Source: Lepidurus packardi (taxonomy: Eukaryota > Arthropoda > Branchiopoda > Notostraca > Triopsidae). Taken from it: a stretch of DNA of 64,000 nt. Position 1 is the first letter of the stretch; every line of letters begins with the position of its first letter. Location: positions 8,680,001 to 8,744,000 of the forward strand of contig JAKZAN010000004.1 of assembly GCA_023053545.1 (NCBI GenBank), written 5' to 3'. The position numbers were made by a program, and so were the translations under genes. This document shows positions 1 through 11,487 of the stretch, one piece after another. The notes below the pieces were generated by a model. The model did not search any database and had not been told where the DNA came from. It worked only from the letters and a program-made list of their open reading frames with translations.

Positions 1-931
1 CACCGACCAAGTGTTTGAGAAAGAGTTCAAAGGCTTGGGGCAGACAGAGCATAGACTCGCCATGGATGACAAAAGCCGCCACTTTCTGGCCGCGATAATC
101 CACCAATTTGCATTCGTTGGCCGTAGGATCCGTCGTGGGGATCGGGGGAGGGCTGCCGTAGGACCCACGGTCCCCTGGGTGATGATGGTGGTGATGGTGA
201 CCGTGTAACGAAGGGTGTCCAGCTGGGCCGCCGTGGTGTCCGGCTGCCGCGGCCGCCGCCGCAGCCGCTGCGGCTGCTCCAGCGTGCAAATGATGGTGAG
301 CGGCATACAATGCCGCCCGATCCATCGCAGCGGCATGTGGATGGCCTCCGTTACCACCATTACCTCCTCCACCGCCATTGGTGGATGCATGGTGACTCAA
401 GTACAGGCTGTGGTAAGCTTCTGGCATACCTACAAAGCCCGGCATGGCGCCCATAGGCCCCAACAAGCCCTTTCCGTGCAACAAGGCGCCGGAATTGGCG
501 GCGGCTGCGGCGGCCGCATGTAAAGCTGCCATAGAAGGTACTCCCACACCAGGAGGGAGGCCGTGGAAACCCAACGGACTCTCACTGGCTCCGTGGTGAC
601 CCCTTACTGGCGACGGACTCGAAGAACTCGCTCGCCGCGACGTCGACAAACCTTGACTGTTGTGTCCGCGGTCACCGCCCATATTGTTTCCGTTGACACT
701 GGGTGACGCTCTCAAGCCGGGACTCGGGGTGCCGGCTCGTCCTACCGATCCTGCTGAGCCCGAAGGAGAATCCACGATTGAACCGGGACTCCCGGTACTC
801 GAATTCCCGCCTGGCGACAACGACATGCTAAACTCGACCGGGGACACGCTCTCTGCACGGTTCAGTCCTAAATCTTTGAAATGGTTGGCAGTGCCACTAA
901 TGTCCAGTGAATGCGAGCCTGTATGAATCAT
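1..931 (-). CDS. dac: dachshund, first coding exon (partial)
   Basis: This is the 5' coding exon of the transcriptional cofactor Dachshund (Ski/Sno/Dac family), a nuclear protein of the retinal determination network that also patterns limbs and mushroom bodies. The frame is open for 310 codons from an ATG at 931, with an in-frame TGA three codons upstream, to the window edge. The N-terminal two thirds is low complexity: Ser/Gly/Pro, Ala runs and a His run. The end enters the DACHbox-N (Ski/Sno) domain, with readable blocks NECKLVDYRGQKVAAF, GESMLCLPQAFELF and LKHLVG, as in insect Dac. Poly-Ala and poly-His tracts are usual in arthropod Dac. The rest of the gene lies beyond position 1. Identity is secure; whether the exon ends just at the window edge cannot be seen. 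Confidence 0.93.
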   Translation of the reverse strand, partial: MIHTGSHSLDISGTANHFKDLGLNRAESVSPVEFSMSLSPGGNSSTGSPGSIVDSPSGSAGSVGRAGTPSPGLRASPSVNGNNMGGDRGHNSQGLSTSRRASSSSPSPVRGHHGASESPLGFHGLPPGVGVPSMAALHAAAAAAANSGALLHGKGLLGPMGAMPGFVGMPEAYHSLYLSHHASTNGGGGGNGGNGGHPHAAAMDRAALYAAHHHLHAGAAAAAAAAAAAAGHHGGPAGHPSLHGHHHHHHHPGDRGSYGSPPPIPTTDPTANECKLVDYRGQKVAAFVIHGESMLCLPQAFELFLKHLVG

Positions 932-2260
932 ACTAGCTCATCGCCAGTGTTTCTTTAAGGATTTAATCCAATTTTTTTAACTGTCCTCTTCTTGTCGAAA
1001 AAAACTTGTTTTCCAAAAAGAAACAAACAAAAACCAAAACACTCGAAAACTTTTCTCCCTCGAAATGCACTAATTCACACCTTCCTGGAACCGTTTCGCA
1101 GTTTCGCGATCACAATTATCGCTGGGCTAACGAATCTCTTGTGACACACAACGTTACGCAAATCTCCGGATTGCCCAGCTAGAGCGCAGGCGGCTGCAGA
1201 GGACCGTTCTCTGGGATGCAAAAAGCAGTGCTGCGCTGCGCTGTAGACCTTTTCCCACACTTGCCACTTTGGTAAAATGCACGAAATGAGCAGATTTGGG
1301 TTCAATTTGCCCGAGCTCGGCAACAATGAAAAACTGTCCAGGAGCAGCACACCGCACTGAACGAACCATAGAGCTCCGAGTCGGACTTAATAATGAAATC
1401 AAGGGGCCTTCAAATAAGAAAACCGAGCGCGAGAGTGAGAGAGAACGTTTTTTTGCTAACCCCCCTAAAAAAGGTGGGACTGGGGGGAAGGTGGTTTGCT
1501 CCGTCTCTGGCTCCGACTGCCCTTGCAACTGTAAGTCTACTATAGATACGACTGAGTGAGCGACTGACTGACTCTCACTCCGACTCACACTTCTCTCACT
1601 CACGCGCCCGCGGGGCTCGGTTCGGACGCACATTTGCATTTGCGCCGACAAACGAAAGCTTGGGTGCAGCGCAAGAACCAACCAGGGAGCTCGGAATTTC
1701 GTGACGAACCATTTCGACCTCCCAGCTAGTTCGGCAATAACAATGCTACGGGAGAGTACCAAAAAGCCCCCGGGCCAGGGGGTATGTGTTGTATGTGTAT
1801 CTTCTATGTGTGTAGCAGAGGGGTATATAGTGTGTATATGTGTGTATGTATGTGTGAGTGTGGATGTGTGCAACTCGCGCGGGGTCCTGATGGGAGTTTC
1901 CGGAGCCTCCAGCTCTGCCACGATAAAACCGCCCTTGGACTGCTCACGGCCACACCACAGAGCGGGAATCATTGGAGGAAACTTAATTCCTCGCGATCAT
2001 TGGAGCAGCGGCCCCGACTCGCAGGCAACTTCACCCAGCGTTAGCCGCGGCACGCGTGACAACTTGGAAAACCCCACACACACTCACAGAAAGACCTTCA
2101 CAATCCGACAAACTCTCCAAGACGCAGCGGCACAACTCCCAAGCAATCACAGAAATACATTTCTAATGCACGCTTGCCTAGAAAGATCACAGCGTCTTGC
2201 TTGGCTTACAATCCCTTTTCCTGCCTTTTTCGACTTTTCATTGCTCAGGTTATAATAGTT
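932..2260 (-). promoter_or_regulatory. presumed dac 5' leader and promoter region
   Basis: This is moderately GC-rich DNA directly upstream of the dac start codon, unlike the AT-rich DNA beyond about 2260. It holds GAGAG and CACTC-type tracts and a TG-rich microsatellite. A minus-strand frame stays open for 272 codons (1154-1972), described in the findings. I could not place the transcription start or any splice site. Its position makes a dac leader or promoter likely, but that is inference. Confidence 0.5.
1784..1872. repeat. TG-rich microsatellite
   Basis: Interrupted (TG)n and TATG units run through this stretch on the plus strand. It is a simple repeat inside the presumed dac leader. Confidence 0.8.
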
Positions 2261-3000
2261 AGGCGTTTGTAATTCGATTGCATATCTCATCGTTAAATAA
2301 ATAAAGGTACTTAATTATCTTTAATATTACTTAAAGTATTGGTGGTTTAATATTATTTCGATATATTATGTAATTTTTCGTCGTTTTGCAAATCGCTGAA
2401 GTTGGAAGTTTGGAAATGAACTTTTTAGTTGTGAGTGGAATGAGAGAATATGGCAGGAGTAGGGACAATTAGAGAAAGTTGGGATTCAAATAAGAGGAAC
2501 TTTTGAGAATTCCGCATTCGAGTGGGAATTTTAGAGGCATTTTGGGGAGGTGAATATTTAAAATATTATTTTTTAGAATGGACTAGAGACAAGGGACGAC
2601 AGCTGCGCCCCTTGGTGGGACTATGGGAAGATGAGGGAATATTTGAGATAATAAAAGGAGCGAATGGACCGAGTAGGATGTGTTGCAGCCTTGCCAGGTT
2701 GATACCTGGATTTTCATCTCACCTCAGGACTGAGATGGAACTTTGTCAAAGGCGTTTGCAGTGAGTTTTGTGTTGGAAATTACGTACAAAGTGATGCAGA
2801 TTTTTTTGCGAATTTCCTTGACAGTAACAGAAGCTAGTCAGCTTTGCTATTAAAATCAAATTACGTAGCTAATTTTCTCCAGCAGAAATTTACAGAAATT
2901 AAGAAAGCTGCCTCGATTGAACTCTACATCTTGTACTCTAGTAATAACCAATCGGAAATCACAAAAATCAACAAAGCAGAAGTAATTTGGAAGTTTTGAA
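2261..3000. other. AT-rich intergenic DNA
   Basis: No coding frame with recognisable protein similarity or splice structure was seen here. It is part of the long dac upstream region. Confidence 0.6.
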
Positions 3001-3004
3001 AAAA

Positions 3005-3244
3005 TCTTAAGAAATAAGAAGAAATGTCAACCGAATCTTAAGACATCAGAATTTTCTCTTAAGAAGTCTAAAACAATCTTAATGAATCAGCGAAAATCTC
3101 AAGATGTCTTAAGAGTGCCAAGAATTGTTAAGAAAATAATAGGAAATCTTAACAAAACAAAGTCGCACAGAATCAGAAGCAATTTCAAGGACTGGGACAG
3201 AAACCTTCATATTAAATCTTAAGAAAACAGAAAATATCTTAAGA
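3005..3244. promoter_or_regulatory. cluster of six TCTTAAGA palindromes
   Basis: The 8-bp palindrome TCTTAAGA occurs at 3005, 3036, 3057, 3107, 3217 and 3237. Broken versions (TCTTAAT, TCTCAAGA, GTTAAGAA, TCTTAACA) lie between them. Six copies in 240 bp far exceeds chance (one per about 65 kb in uniform DNA). Either it is a homotypic protein-binding cluster or the remains of a degenerate short tandem repeat. No known factor is assigned. Confidence 0.5.
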
Positions 3245-4508
3245 ATACGTCGAAAACTTGAGATATTCGAAGAAAAGATGGACGTAACTTAACAAAAGCT
3301 TGGCGTAAAACCTCTGTATTTCCTCTTGCAAACAGCACAGCTTCTGTAGTTATATAAAAATCACTCCAGACATCTTCGCAACTGTATATACATCCGGCTA
3401 GGTCCACATCTCTGCAGATTTAAGTGATATCACTGGATATTAATAGGATAAAAACCAGTCCACCTTAAGAAAACTTGAAATACAAACTCCCTCTTCCACG
3501 ATGCAACTTATCTTCTTATTTCTCAAGAAAAATGACAGATATGCGTTCATTTGTTCTTCTTTGTAAGTTCCTAAAAATCGCGAAAGCCTTTTTTAGAATA
3601 CGTAGAATACTGGAAAGTTGACTAGAAAGACTATTGGGTGTTTCTATTTAGGAAAGAGATGCAAAAGACTGTTGCACATGCTTGGTCTCAACAGGAGAAA
3701 AAAAAACACAACATACGGTGTACTTCCCGAAAAAGGATCTTGTGTGCCGCCAAAGAAGAAGAAATAAAGGCTTGGAAAAGCCTTTCGTTTCTCAAAGAAG
3801 TTGTATACTAAGCCTTGGCTGTCTAACTGGGGAAAAGGAAAACGGGCGTATATAGCACTGCATGGCATGCGTAATAAAAGTTCCCGAGACGTTGCATCAG
3901 TTTTGCTTTTGCGACGTCGTTTCGTTTTCGTTTGGCGTCCCTGTGCTCATCCAGTCCAGCGCTCCTCCGGGACTGTTTATTGACAAAAGCTTTTGAAGCG
4001 TCTTGCCGAAACGCAGCCTGTGTTTACCACCACTGCCTCTTTTATTGGGGCGGTGTCCCTTGGCGGAATCGGAAGTGACACCGCAACACACGGATGCCGA
4101 CTTTCAAAGAGCCATCACCAATCTGTACAAAAACCTACCGTGAGAAACACACATTCTCCATACACATTTAATTAAGTTATATTTTTTTCCAAAGAATGTG
4201 CCAACCCATTCCTTCCCTCCCCCTGGCAATATGCTCCTTTAATTTACAGGTCCATATATCAGGGACAACGTCCGGAACGCGCTAAAATATTCCCTAATTA
4301 CTACACAAATAAATGTCAGAAGGGAGTTAAGATTCATTAAGATAGATCGGTACCAACGATGCGAGTACGTGTTACAACTACTACGAAACTCAAGCAAAAC
4401 CAAAGTTATAACCAAAGTTGTCCGCTTAAGAAGATATAAGTTGATTGTAACCTGTTCTCTTGTCCCTTTCTTTCGTGCGGTTATCGGTTCCATTGCGCTA
4501 GAAAGGGC
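3245..4508. other. intergenic DNA without recognised gene
   Basis: Short open frames on both strands have no family resemblance and no consistent splice structure. No gene is called. Confidence 0.5.
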
Positions 4509-5070
4509 AACAATGAGAATTTAAAGAAAGATTTGAAAAGCAGGACGAAAGTCGCAACGTTCAACGGTAAAAACGATCAAAATGACGAAACAAGGAAAAC
4601 TGTAGACAGCCAACAATGGAAAACTATGCTTGAATTAATATTGCATTGTTCAAATGATTTTCTTTACCTTCCAATTTGCTTACTTCTGACAACGTTAGTT
4701 GAAGAATGCATAATAAGAATACATGCCATGCGTTACTGTTATTGTTGCTATTTAAGAAAGTAATGAAAGATACCGTACAGAAAAAATGAACATTACTATG
4801 GACTATATTCATGTCACTGAAAGGTTGAACTCTAACCAGAGTTGTTCAGAGAAGTAAGTTAATTGTACCTATGTTCGCTTGTCAAAAGTTTTCTTTCATT
4901 TTTTTTCTTAGTGGATTAGAATTGAAATTTTATTTGTTGGTGTAACAATGAAAACTTCAATTCAAGAGTTTCAAACACGGAAAACAATACTACGACGCAA
5001 TAAGTAAAGGCCCAACTTTCAAAACGGTTAACAATGACTTAACAATGAAAGTTCAATATGCCCAACAATG
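4509..5070. promoter_or_regulatory. cluster of Sox-type AACAATG sites
   Basis: The heptamer AACAATG lies at 4509, 4612, 4944, 5030, 5041 and 5064 on plus, and at 4644-4650 on minus (CATTGTT). It matches the HMG-box consensus of Sox proteins, including SoxB factors such as Dichaete and SoxNeuro. Seven sites in 562 bp compare with about 0.07 expected in uniform DNA; AT richness raises this somewhat but not enough. Several share the longer form AACAATGAAAA, also found once in the presumed dac leader (1322). It lies 3.6-4.1 kb upstream of the dac ATG, so a dac enhancer is a reasonable inference. Confidence 0.5.
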
Positions 5071-5352
5071 AAAAACCTGCCCTTCACCGGAAAGTCCAAT
5101 GTCGCCATGATACTCTCAATCATATTTTTACTTCATTTTGCTACTATAGCTCCACACAAACGTGTTTTTCTACTTGAAATCCACTTTTACAATTTTTTCT
5201 TCAAGTCCTAACAAAAGGCTTCAGTTAAGACCATGTGGGAAAACATTTCAGATTTGTTGCAGTAAAACAGAAATTAATTAACACAACCAGGTATCACACT
5301 TAATTACTTAGTGAATACTGTATCACACTGTATATACACTATATGCTATATT

Positions 5353-5411
5353 AATTACGTTGTAGTTATATTATGTTGCAGTTATAATTACGTTGTAGTT
5401 ATATTATGCTC
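5353..5411 (+). repeat. short tandem duplication
   Basis: A segment containing TTACGTTGTAGTTATATTAT occurs twice about 35 bp apart, separated by a diverged partial copy (TATGTTGCAGTTATA). It is a local tandem repeat in AT-rich DNA. Confidence 0.7.
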
Positions 5412-5788
5412 TATTCCTATTATATTAATGAAGCGACTATTATGTTATGCAAAAATTCTGAATCAAGTGCACTTTACCCCAATTTTACCCCTGATTAAGC
5501 TAAACGCCCTAAAATCCACGCAACAATAGATAAGGTTTGCCAAATTTCTTCCAATCTTCCTCCCCTAGGCTCTTTTTCATAAAATGAAAACGAGAAATCC
5601 GGATTGAACTTTTGCCTATTTGGGTTTATTTTCTTGGATGTGTATCTCCTCCCAACAATAGGGGCCATGTAACTCTAACATTTACAACTTTGTAATTTTC
5701 GCTCCAGGCGAATCTCACATGCTTGTTTTGTCTTAAAACCAAAAACGTGAGAAGGCTAAGCAACCCAAACTCATTACCAAGGCCCCCT

Positions 5789-5804
5789 CCTCTCTCTCTC
5801 TCTC
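5789..5804. repeat. (CT)n microsatellite
   Basis: An uninterrupted TC/CT run of about eight units. GAGA-type tracts are common in arthropod regulatory DNA, but nothing more can be said here. Confidence 0.75.
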
Positions 5805-7032
5805 ATCTCACACAGATACATACACAAATGAATATAATTATTGAACCAAACACTAATTGCCTCCCAAGTAACTATCCCAACACCGCTGTCTACATATTCT
5901 CAATTTTCTCCCAAAACTTTGCTACTCAACACAGTATGTTAAGAAACTGATTACCTCGCCCCCCGGTTCCCCCAATCCTCCCAAACCAGGCACACACAAT
6001 TTTTTCCTATAACACTCTCCTCCTTTTACCCTTCAAAGACTTCAAATGATCAAGCCCAAAGTTTACCCCAACAAAAGCCAACCATTTCCACCCCCAACTT
6101 TTTTTTCTTTTCCAACAAATGAAGGGTGGGTGGGTGAAATTTCTGCCAACAAGCATCTCATCATCATCCGGGCAACGTTCCAATTGTATCTTTTTTTAAT
6201 AAATCTTTTATTTTACAATTTCCTTTTTTTTTTGCCCCCAACTTTAGTTTGATTCCATTTTCAAACCCAAATCTACACAAAGCGTGGTAAAAAAAACGCA
6301 GGAGCTGACAGAAACCCCGAACGATTTTATTGCTCAAAACCTCAATCCCATTTATAACCACTTTTGGTGTCATCGCGATTATCGATAGTCGAGAAAATTC
6401 TTGGAAAAGGGATTTTCTTCTTCCACCTTTTCCCGCCATCTTCCCCACTTCCGTATCCTGAAATGTCGACAAAAAGTCTTATTGTTCTTAACAATTCTTT
6501 CGAAAGCTTTCCAAAAAGTCTTCAAATATTCTTTGCAAAGCGCTAAAATAAGGAATTAAATTGTTTAATTTCTGGAAGTGGAACATGTTGGAAGGTTTCG
6601 GGTGAATGTTAAATGACGTGTAGCCAATCCGAGTGAAATTACACATTTACGACCACAAGATGGGTTTTGGTTCCCTACGTTTTTTCGCTTGGGTCCCCAG
6701 CTGCTTGCTTTTGATAACAGTGGAAAAATGCATATTGACTCAACTATGCATACAAGCATATGCAACCAACACCAAGATATCGAAGAGGGGTGTGAAGAAA
6801 AAAAGAGAGAAGGATGAACGGAGGGGGTTGTGGGGGATGTCAGGGGAAAAACTGGTATTATGGAACGCACTTGTCGCCTTCGACAAAACGACTCCCTGCA
6901 GGCTCATAAAGAAACACAGGGTTCTGGGTAGAGAACTTTGTAACTGGTGACCATAAGAATCTAGAGAGAGAAAGGCAAATAAACATCAGACTTTATAGTT
7001 ATGTGTGTCTCGCTTATCAAAGCCTTAGCACC
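5805..7032. other. intergenic DNA, one DRE-like TATCGATA
   Basis: No gene was recognised. A perfect TATCGATA, the core of the Drosophila DNA-replication-related element, lies at 6380-6387 within TTATCGATAG. With no promoter or gene start nearby it may be coincidental. Confidence 0.4.
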
Positions 7033-7060
7033 AACACACACACACACACACTCACACACC
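7033..7060. repeat. (CA)n microsatellite
   Basis: A slightly interrupted CA dinucleotide run. Confidence 0.8.
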
Positions 7061-7159
7061 AGCTTTAATACATTCCAAATTACTCGCTTGGAATCCATAT
7101 TCCCACACGTGACATATCCACTTAACGCTTATCATGATTTAGAAAAGAATTAAGAATGC

Positions 7160-8110
7160 TAAACAGTGTATGTAGCTCGCTAAAAAGTGGAGTTAAACTT
7201 AAAAGGACTAAACTTGGCGTTTTTTTCACCGTTTCTTGCTTAAACTTATAAATGAGTAGGTATAATTAATACCGATTGACTGATTAACTAATTGACTGGC
7301 TAATGGATCTCTCGTTAATCTGTAAATTACTATTATACTAAACGAATGAAACTTAATAACTACTCAACTAAAGGTAATTGAGATTTACTCTCCAATAAAA
7401 CTATAACTTTTATAACAGTAGAATGAATTCAAAGTTTCATTTGTTATTTTAACCAACGTCTCATAAACGTCTCACTTATTACGTACTCTTTATTCCAGCT
7501 TCATTTAACCTTGCAATTACCAATAACATCATTTTAACTTAACTGTTGCATCCATTTAAATTAATTACTAATGTTATCATTGACTTCTCGAATATTACTT
7601 GGGACAAAATCGACTTATATTTGAAAGGGCAATCCTAGTATTGCTAAACTATTTAAGCGTGATTTAGTTCCAGCAGTTTTCAATTCAGTGATTCAATGAT
7701 TCAGATTCATTATACACTCGTAATTCTAGGATTGTCAAATAGTTTCAGTTTAAATTAACTGATTTACAATTGTAATAACAATATATTACACCCATGTAAA
7801 TTTTATTCTAAACATAACTTCACTTTAGCTTAGAATTGATTTCATAGACGAACCGCAATTGCATTTCTGACACTGTAACTTAATTGCAATTGAAGTATCT
7901 AGAACTTCCCCTTCATTTCAATTCTATTTAACTTATTTGCTATTATAATGCTATTCCTGTAATTGGAAACTAATTACTATTGAAACTGCAGGAATTCCCA
8001 GATCAATTGAATATATCAATTGAATGGTTCTTCTAGAATTTTAATTATATTACTGTAATTAATCAAAACTAGGATTACAATTCTAAAGCGTTTTATTAGC
8101 TGTAAAAGTG
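7160..8110. promoter_or_regulatory. AT-rich block dense in TAAT/CAATTG cores
   Basis: About 950 bp has many TAATTA, TTAAT and CAATTG motifs and no usable reading frame. Such cores are what homeodomain proteins bind, so it could be an enhancer in the dac upstream region. AT richness alone explains many of them, so confidence is low. Confidence 0.25.
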
Positions 8111-8346
8111 ACACTTTATTCGACTATTAAACTACATTTCTTTATTTTTTTTACGTATTTCGAAGTCTTTAAATTTCGGACCGTGAATGCGGAACAATCT
8201 AGAAAGAGCTCTGCTTTCTATACTGTAATAAAGAAAAGCATAGGAAAGAAAGAAGACAGATATTCCCAAGTCTTTTGCTCCGGAACGGGAAGAAGGCATC
8301 GGATATAAAAGCCTCGAAAAAGACTCGGTTAAAATCCATTAAGGTT

Positions 8347-8370
8347 TTTTTTTTCTCTCTCTCTCTCTCT
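8347..8370. repeat. T-run followed by (CT)n
   Basis: A T-run passes into about eight CT units and ends TTGCAG. It resembles a splice acceptor tract, but no coding frame that fits follows it. Confidence 0.7.
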
Positions 8371-8399
8371 TGCAGAAGCGTTTGCAAGCGAGCCGAGCC

Positions 8400-10080
8400 A
8401 TTGCGACCGACTCATCGTTCTGACGGGCTCATATGCCATTGACAAACACTATATTAATCACGGGGCCGTGGCTGGGGGTTTTGTGACGAGCGAATATAAA
8501 GCTAGAGCAATATCAGACGCACACAGGCCAACGATTCCTTTTGCATGGAAACTGCTGCAGCCTGCAATGCTTTTCTTGGGCTTTCCTAAAGCTGGAGGAC
8601 GTTATAGATTATTTGTCGCATGATTAATGACTCAAATGACTCCCAAAAACTTACAGATTTTAACAGAAAACCCCCAAATCTTCACACTATAAGCTCCTCC
8701 TCCTTCCCCCCTTCTTTCTGAGCTTGAAACCTCAGAAAGATGTTCTTTTCAGCCCTAATCATCTCCATTTCCGTTAAAAAAAAAGGAAAAAATCATCACT
8801 TCCCCTATCACAGATCGAGTAAATGGCATCAATACTGCCTTTTAAGATACCCAAGATACTTTACCCTCCTTCTTTCAACGATTGGGGGGAAGATGCACGA
8901 CACACATGACATTTCGGGCCACAGCAATTTATTGTTGCACTCTGATCTTTCTATATATGGTTGTTTAACGCTCATATGGATGCGACAAGCGAACTAAGGG
9001 GGTGGGACGGGGGAAAGTAAATCGTTCCAAGATAAGAGGAATAAGATTCTTTTTTGATAAAGCCTATGGGACTCGCTTATAACTCTAGTTGGTTAGTAAT
9101 GGCGGCTCAAAAATTTGCGCGGGATAATAACTGGACTGCGTATAAGTTGAGGCTGCTTACCGGGACACGTAGCATTACTTCGGCTTGGCTTGTCCTTCCA
9201 AAGGCACTCAACAACGAAATAGTGACAAGCGATTTAACGAGCGAAACGAAGGGACGAAACCAGGAAACTTCTTAGGGTAACTTGGCTAAGTAAACCCTTT
9301 CCTAGCGGGGAGACGTTTCAGACTTTTACACTACTTTGCTGGGCTACTTTGTGGGCTAATGGGAGGAAAGTTTAGGGCTAACTAGAATAGGAAAAAAGTG
9401 AACTTACCACCAAACAACAAGCAACCATGCTCCACTGTTTTAACAAGTTATGGCTTCCATTAACCTTGGTGGGGGAAAGACTTGGAAAACATGGTTTGGT
9501 TTCTTCTTCAACGCTTCAATCGGCCCTAATTGAGGCCCAAATCGCTCGAATCACTTCGCAAAGGTTATAGACGCGTGGCGTGTCATTAGAGAAAGGAGCT
9601 TAGAGAACATTAATAAAGTTTCTGTCACTTTTAAGGTCTTATTTCACGCACGGAATCAATTATTTTTTCCCCTTGCCATGGCGCGAACAATTCTTAGTTC
9701 GGGTAAGCCGTTGTTAGCGGGACTATTAACTAAAAACTAGAGACTTAAACGTCATCTAGTGTTAACCCGGGCAATATAGTTTCTTAATTCCATTTTACTT
9801 TATTCTGCTAAATCGCTTTTGTTAAGAATATAATGCCAGTTTAGTAACTTGTAGTAAAAATAATAATAAGTGAATCATGTTTACAGAAATCGGAGGAACA
9901 TTTATTATTTAAATAAATTAGTAGTTTATATAGCGGAATTATTAAATGCTATTGGACAGGGACTGCCATCTATCAGGAGAAAATTTTTTCTATAAATTGT
10001 CAAGCCGCACAACGCACTCTCCAAAGCTTAGGTCATCTAGCGGGTGTTAAAACTAACATGTACTCTAACATTTAGACAAC
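8400..10080. other. intergenic DNA upstream of MCTS1
   Basis: No coding gene was recognised. Near the MCTS1 end lie TCATCTAG at 9751, GCCATCTAT at 9965 and CATCTAGCGGG near 10034, resembling CTCF-like AGATGGC motifs on the minus strand. The last part must hold the MCTS1 promoter; no clear TATA box was found. Confidence 0.4.
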
Positions 10081-10908
10081 ATGTTTAAGAAGTGAATTTA
10101 ATACATCTTTTAAAATAATTCTATTACTAATAGTGAATTGATATAGATTTGATGAAAAGGAGAACATATCTGGGACCCAGCAGCTCAAGTCTTCAGTCCA
10201 GAAAGGCATTAGGAATAAAATCCTGGAGCAATGTCCTTACATAGAATTTTGCATCAACGATATTTTGCCTAAGAAAGACGCGTTTAGGATTGTGAAATGG
10301 TAGCTCGTAAACGTTTGTTCTTTTTAAACGGAGGACATTAATGAAGCTTCCTTTAGTCACGAACACATTGAAATCCTAATTAACAGCGGAGGAGATTACC
10401 TTTTCTTCAGACAACGAGACGGTTCATGGATTCCTTCGCTGAAACTCTTGCACAAATGTAATCTAAATGCTATTAAAATACTTTTTTTTCATATTTTTTT
10501 ATTTTAGATCCTTATATCCTTCCATGGGAGCAAGTTGATAAAGGAGCAATCAAGTTTGTACTCAGTGGAGCTAATATTATGTGTCCAGGATTGACGTCTC
10601 CTGGTGCTAAAAGGACTCCAGTACCTAAAGGAACGATTGTGGTAAATTCCAGGATATTAATTGGAATAATGTAATCTAATGAGTGTAATTTTCAAGGCGA
10701 TTATGGCTGAAGGAAAACAGCATGCTTTAGCGGTTGGATGTACGTCATTGTCCACTGATGAAATGTAGGTTTCTATAGAATTTTTTTCTTTCGTATTTTA
10801 GTCACATCTTGTTTTTCATTCCTTAGGGTATCCATTAATAAGGGCATTGGAGTTGAGAACTGTCACTATTTGAATGATGGGCTATGGAATTTGAAACCTA
10901 TGAAGTGA
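10081..10908 (+). CDS. MCTS1: MCTS1, translation re-initiation and ribosome recycling factor
   Basis: Six exons: 10081-10091, 10147-10299, 10357-10457, 10508-10641, 10697-10764 and 10827-10908, joined by introns of 50-62 bp with GT-AG ends. They give 182 aa, against 181 in vertebrate MCTS1. The protein starts MFKKFDEKE as in vertebrates. Conserved blocks include [40 protein letters not shown] and MAEGKQHAL, ending [15 protein letters not shown]. The first half is the N-terminal domain; the PUA RNA-binding domain follows at about residues 90-175. In other animals MCTS1 pairs with DENR to release tRNA from post-termination 40S subunits and allow re-initiation. It is convergent with the first hemoglobin gene. 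Identification is very secure. Confidence 0.95.
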
Positions 10909-11487
10909 CTTGGCCTGTTTTGTACAATCTCAACGTACTACTAAATACAGCTGAAAATTTAACTTGTATTCTTTTCAATCCTTCGCTCTGTAATGTGTGA
11001 GTATGTATTGAATACTGTATTACGGAGGAATCAAACAAGTCTCTTAAGGGTGTCAGTGAACAGGAGAGGGAAAGTTAATTGGGGTCCAGGATAAGGTTAA
11101 GGAGAAGAGTAATAAGTTCGAGCTGAATTACGTCATGAGTTTTAACAAGTTCTACATTGCACGCTCCACCAATCAAATTTTACGAATTTCTAATAAAAAA
11201 AACTACAGATTATTTACTTAACACACATTCCTAACGGTTGAAGTGGTAAATAAAAGTTCCAGAATCCCAAAGTGTTATGGAATATTCATAGAATTATGAA
11301 TATTTGTGATCGTGATTATTAATGATCGAATTATAAGACAATGATTCTTAGAATCTATAATTTGTATTTGCAATCAGGATACTACAAAGAAACCTGCAGC
11401 TCTACTTTTTCTAAAATAAGATTGAGAAGAACCGTGAGCCAATGTTCGTAGCCAGATAATAGAAGGGATAGTTTTTGATACACGAAT
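10909..11487. other. spacer between MCTS1 and hemoglobin gene A
   Basis: It should contain both 3' UTRs, since the two genes converge. No gene was seen. An AT-rich imperfect palindrome (GAATATTCATAG/ATTATGAATATT) lies near 11280-11305. Confidence 0.5.

Noticed and set aside
2522-2764. 80-codon plus-strand frame
   Set aside because: No similarity, no splice structure and not supported by composition.
6380-6387. DRE promoter element TATCGATA
   Set aside because: No gene start nearby; a single 8-mer in 64 kb is close to chance.
7160-8110. Homeodomain-site cluster as a strong finding
   Set aside because: TAAT cores are expected at high density in such AT-rich DNA; kept as a low-confidence feature only.
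8347-8375. Pyrimidine tract ending TTGCAG, resembling a splice acceptor
   Set aside because: No in-frame conserved coding sequence follows and no partner donor was found; a microsatellite explains it.
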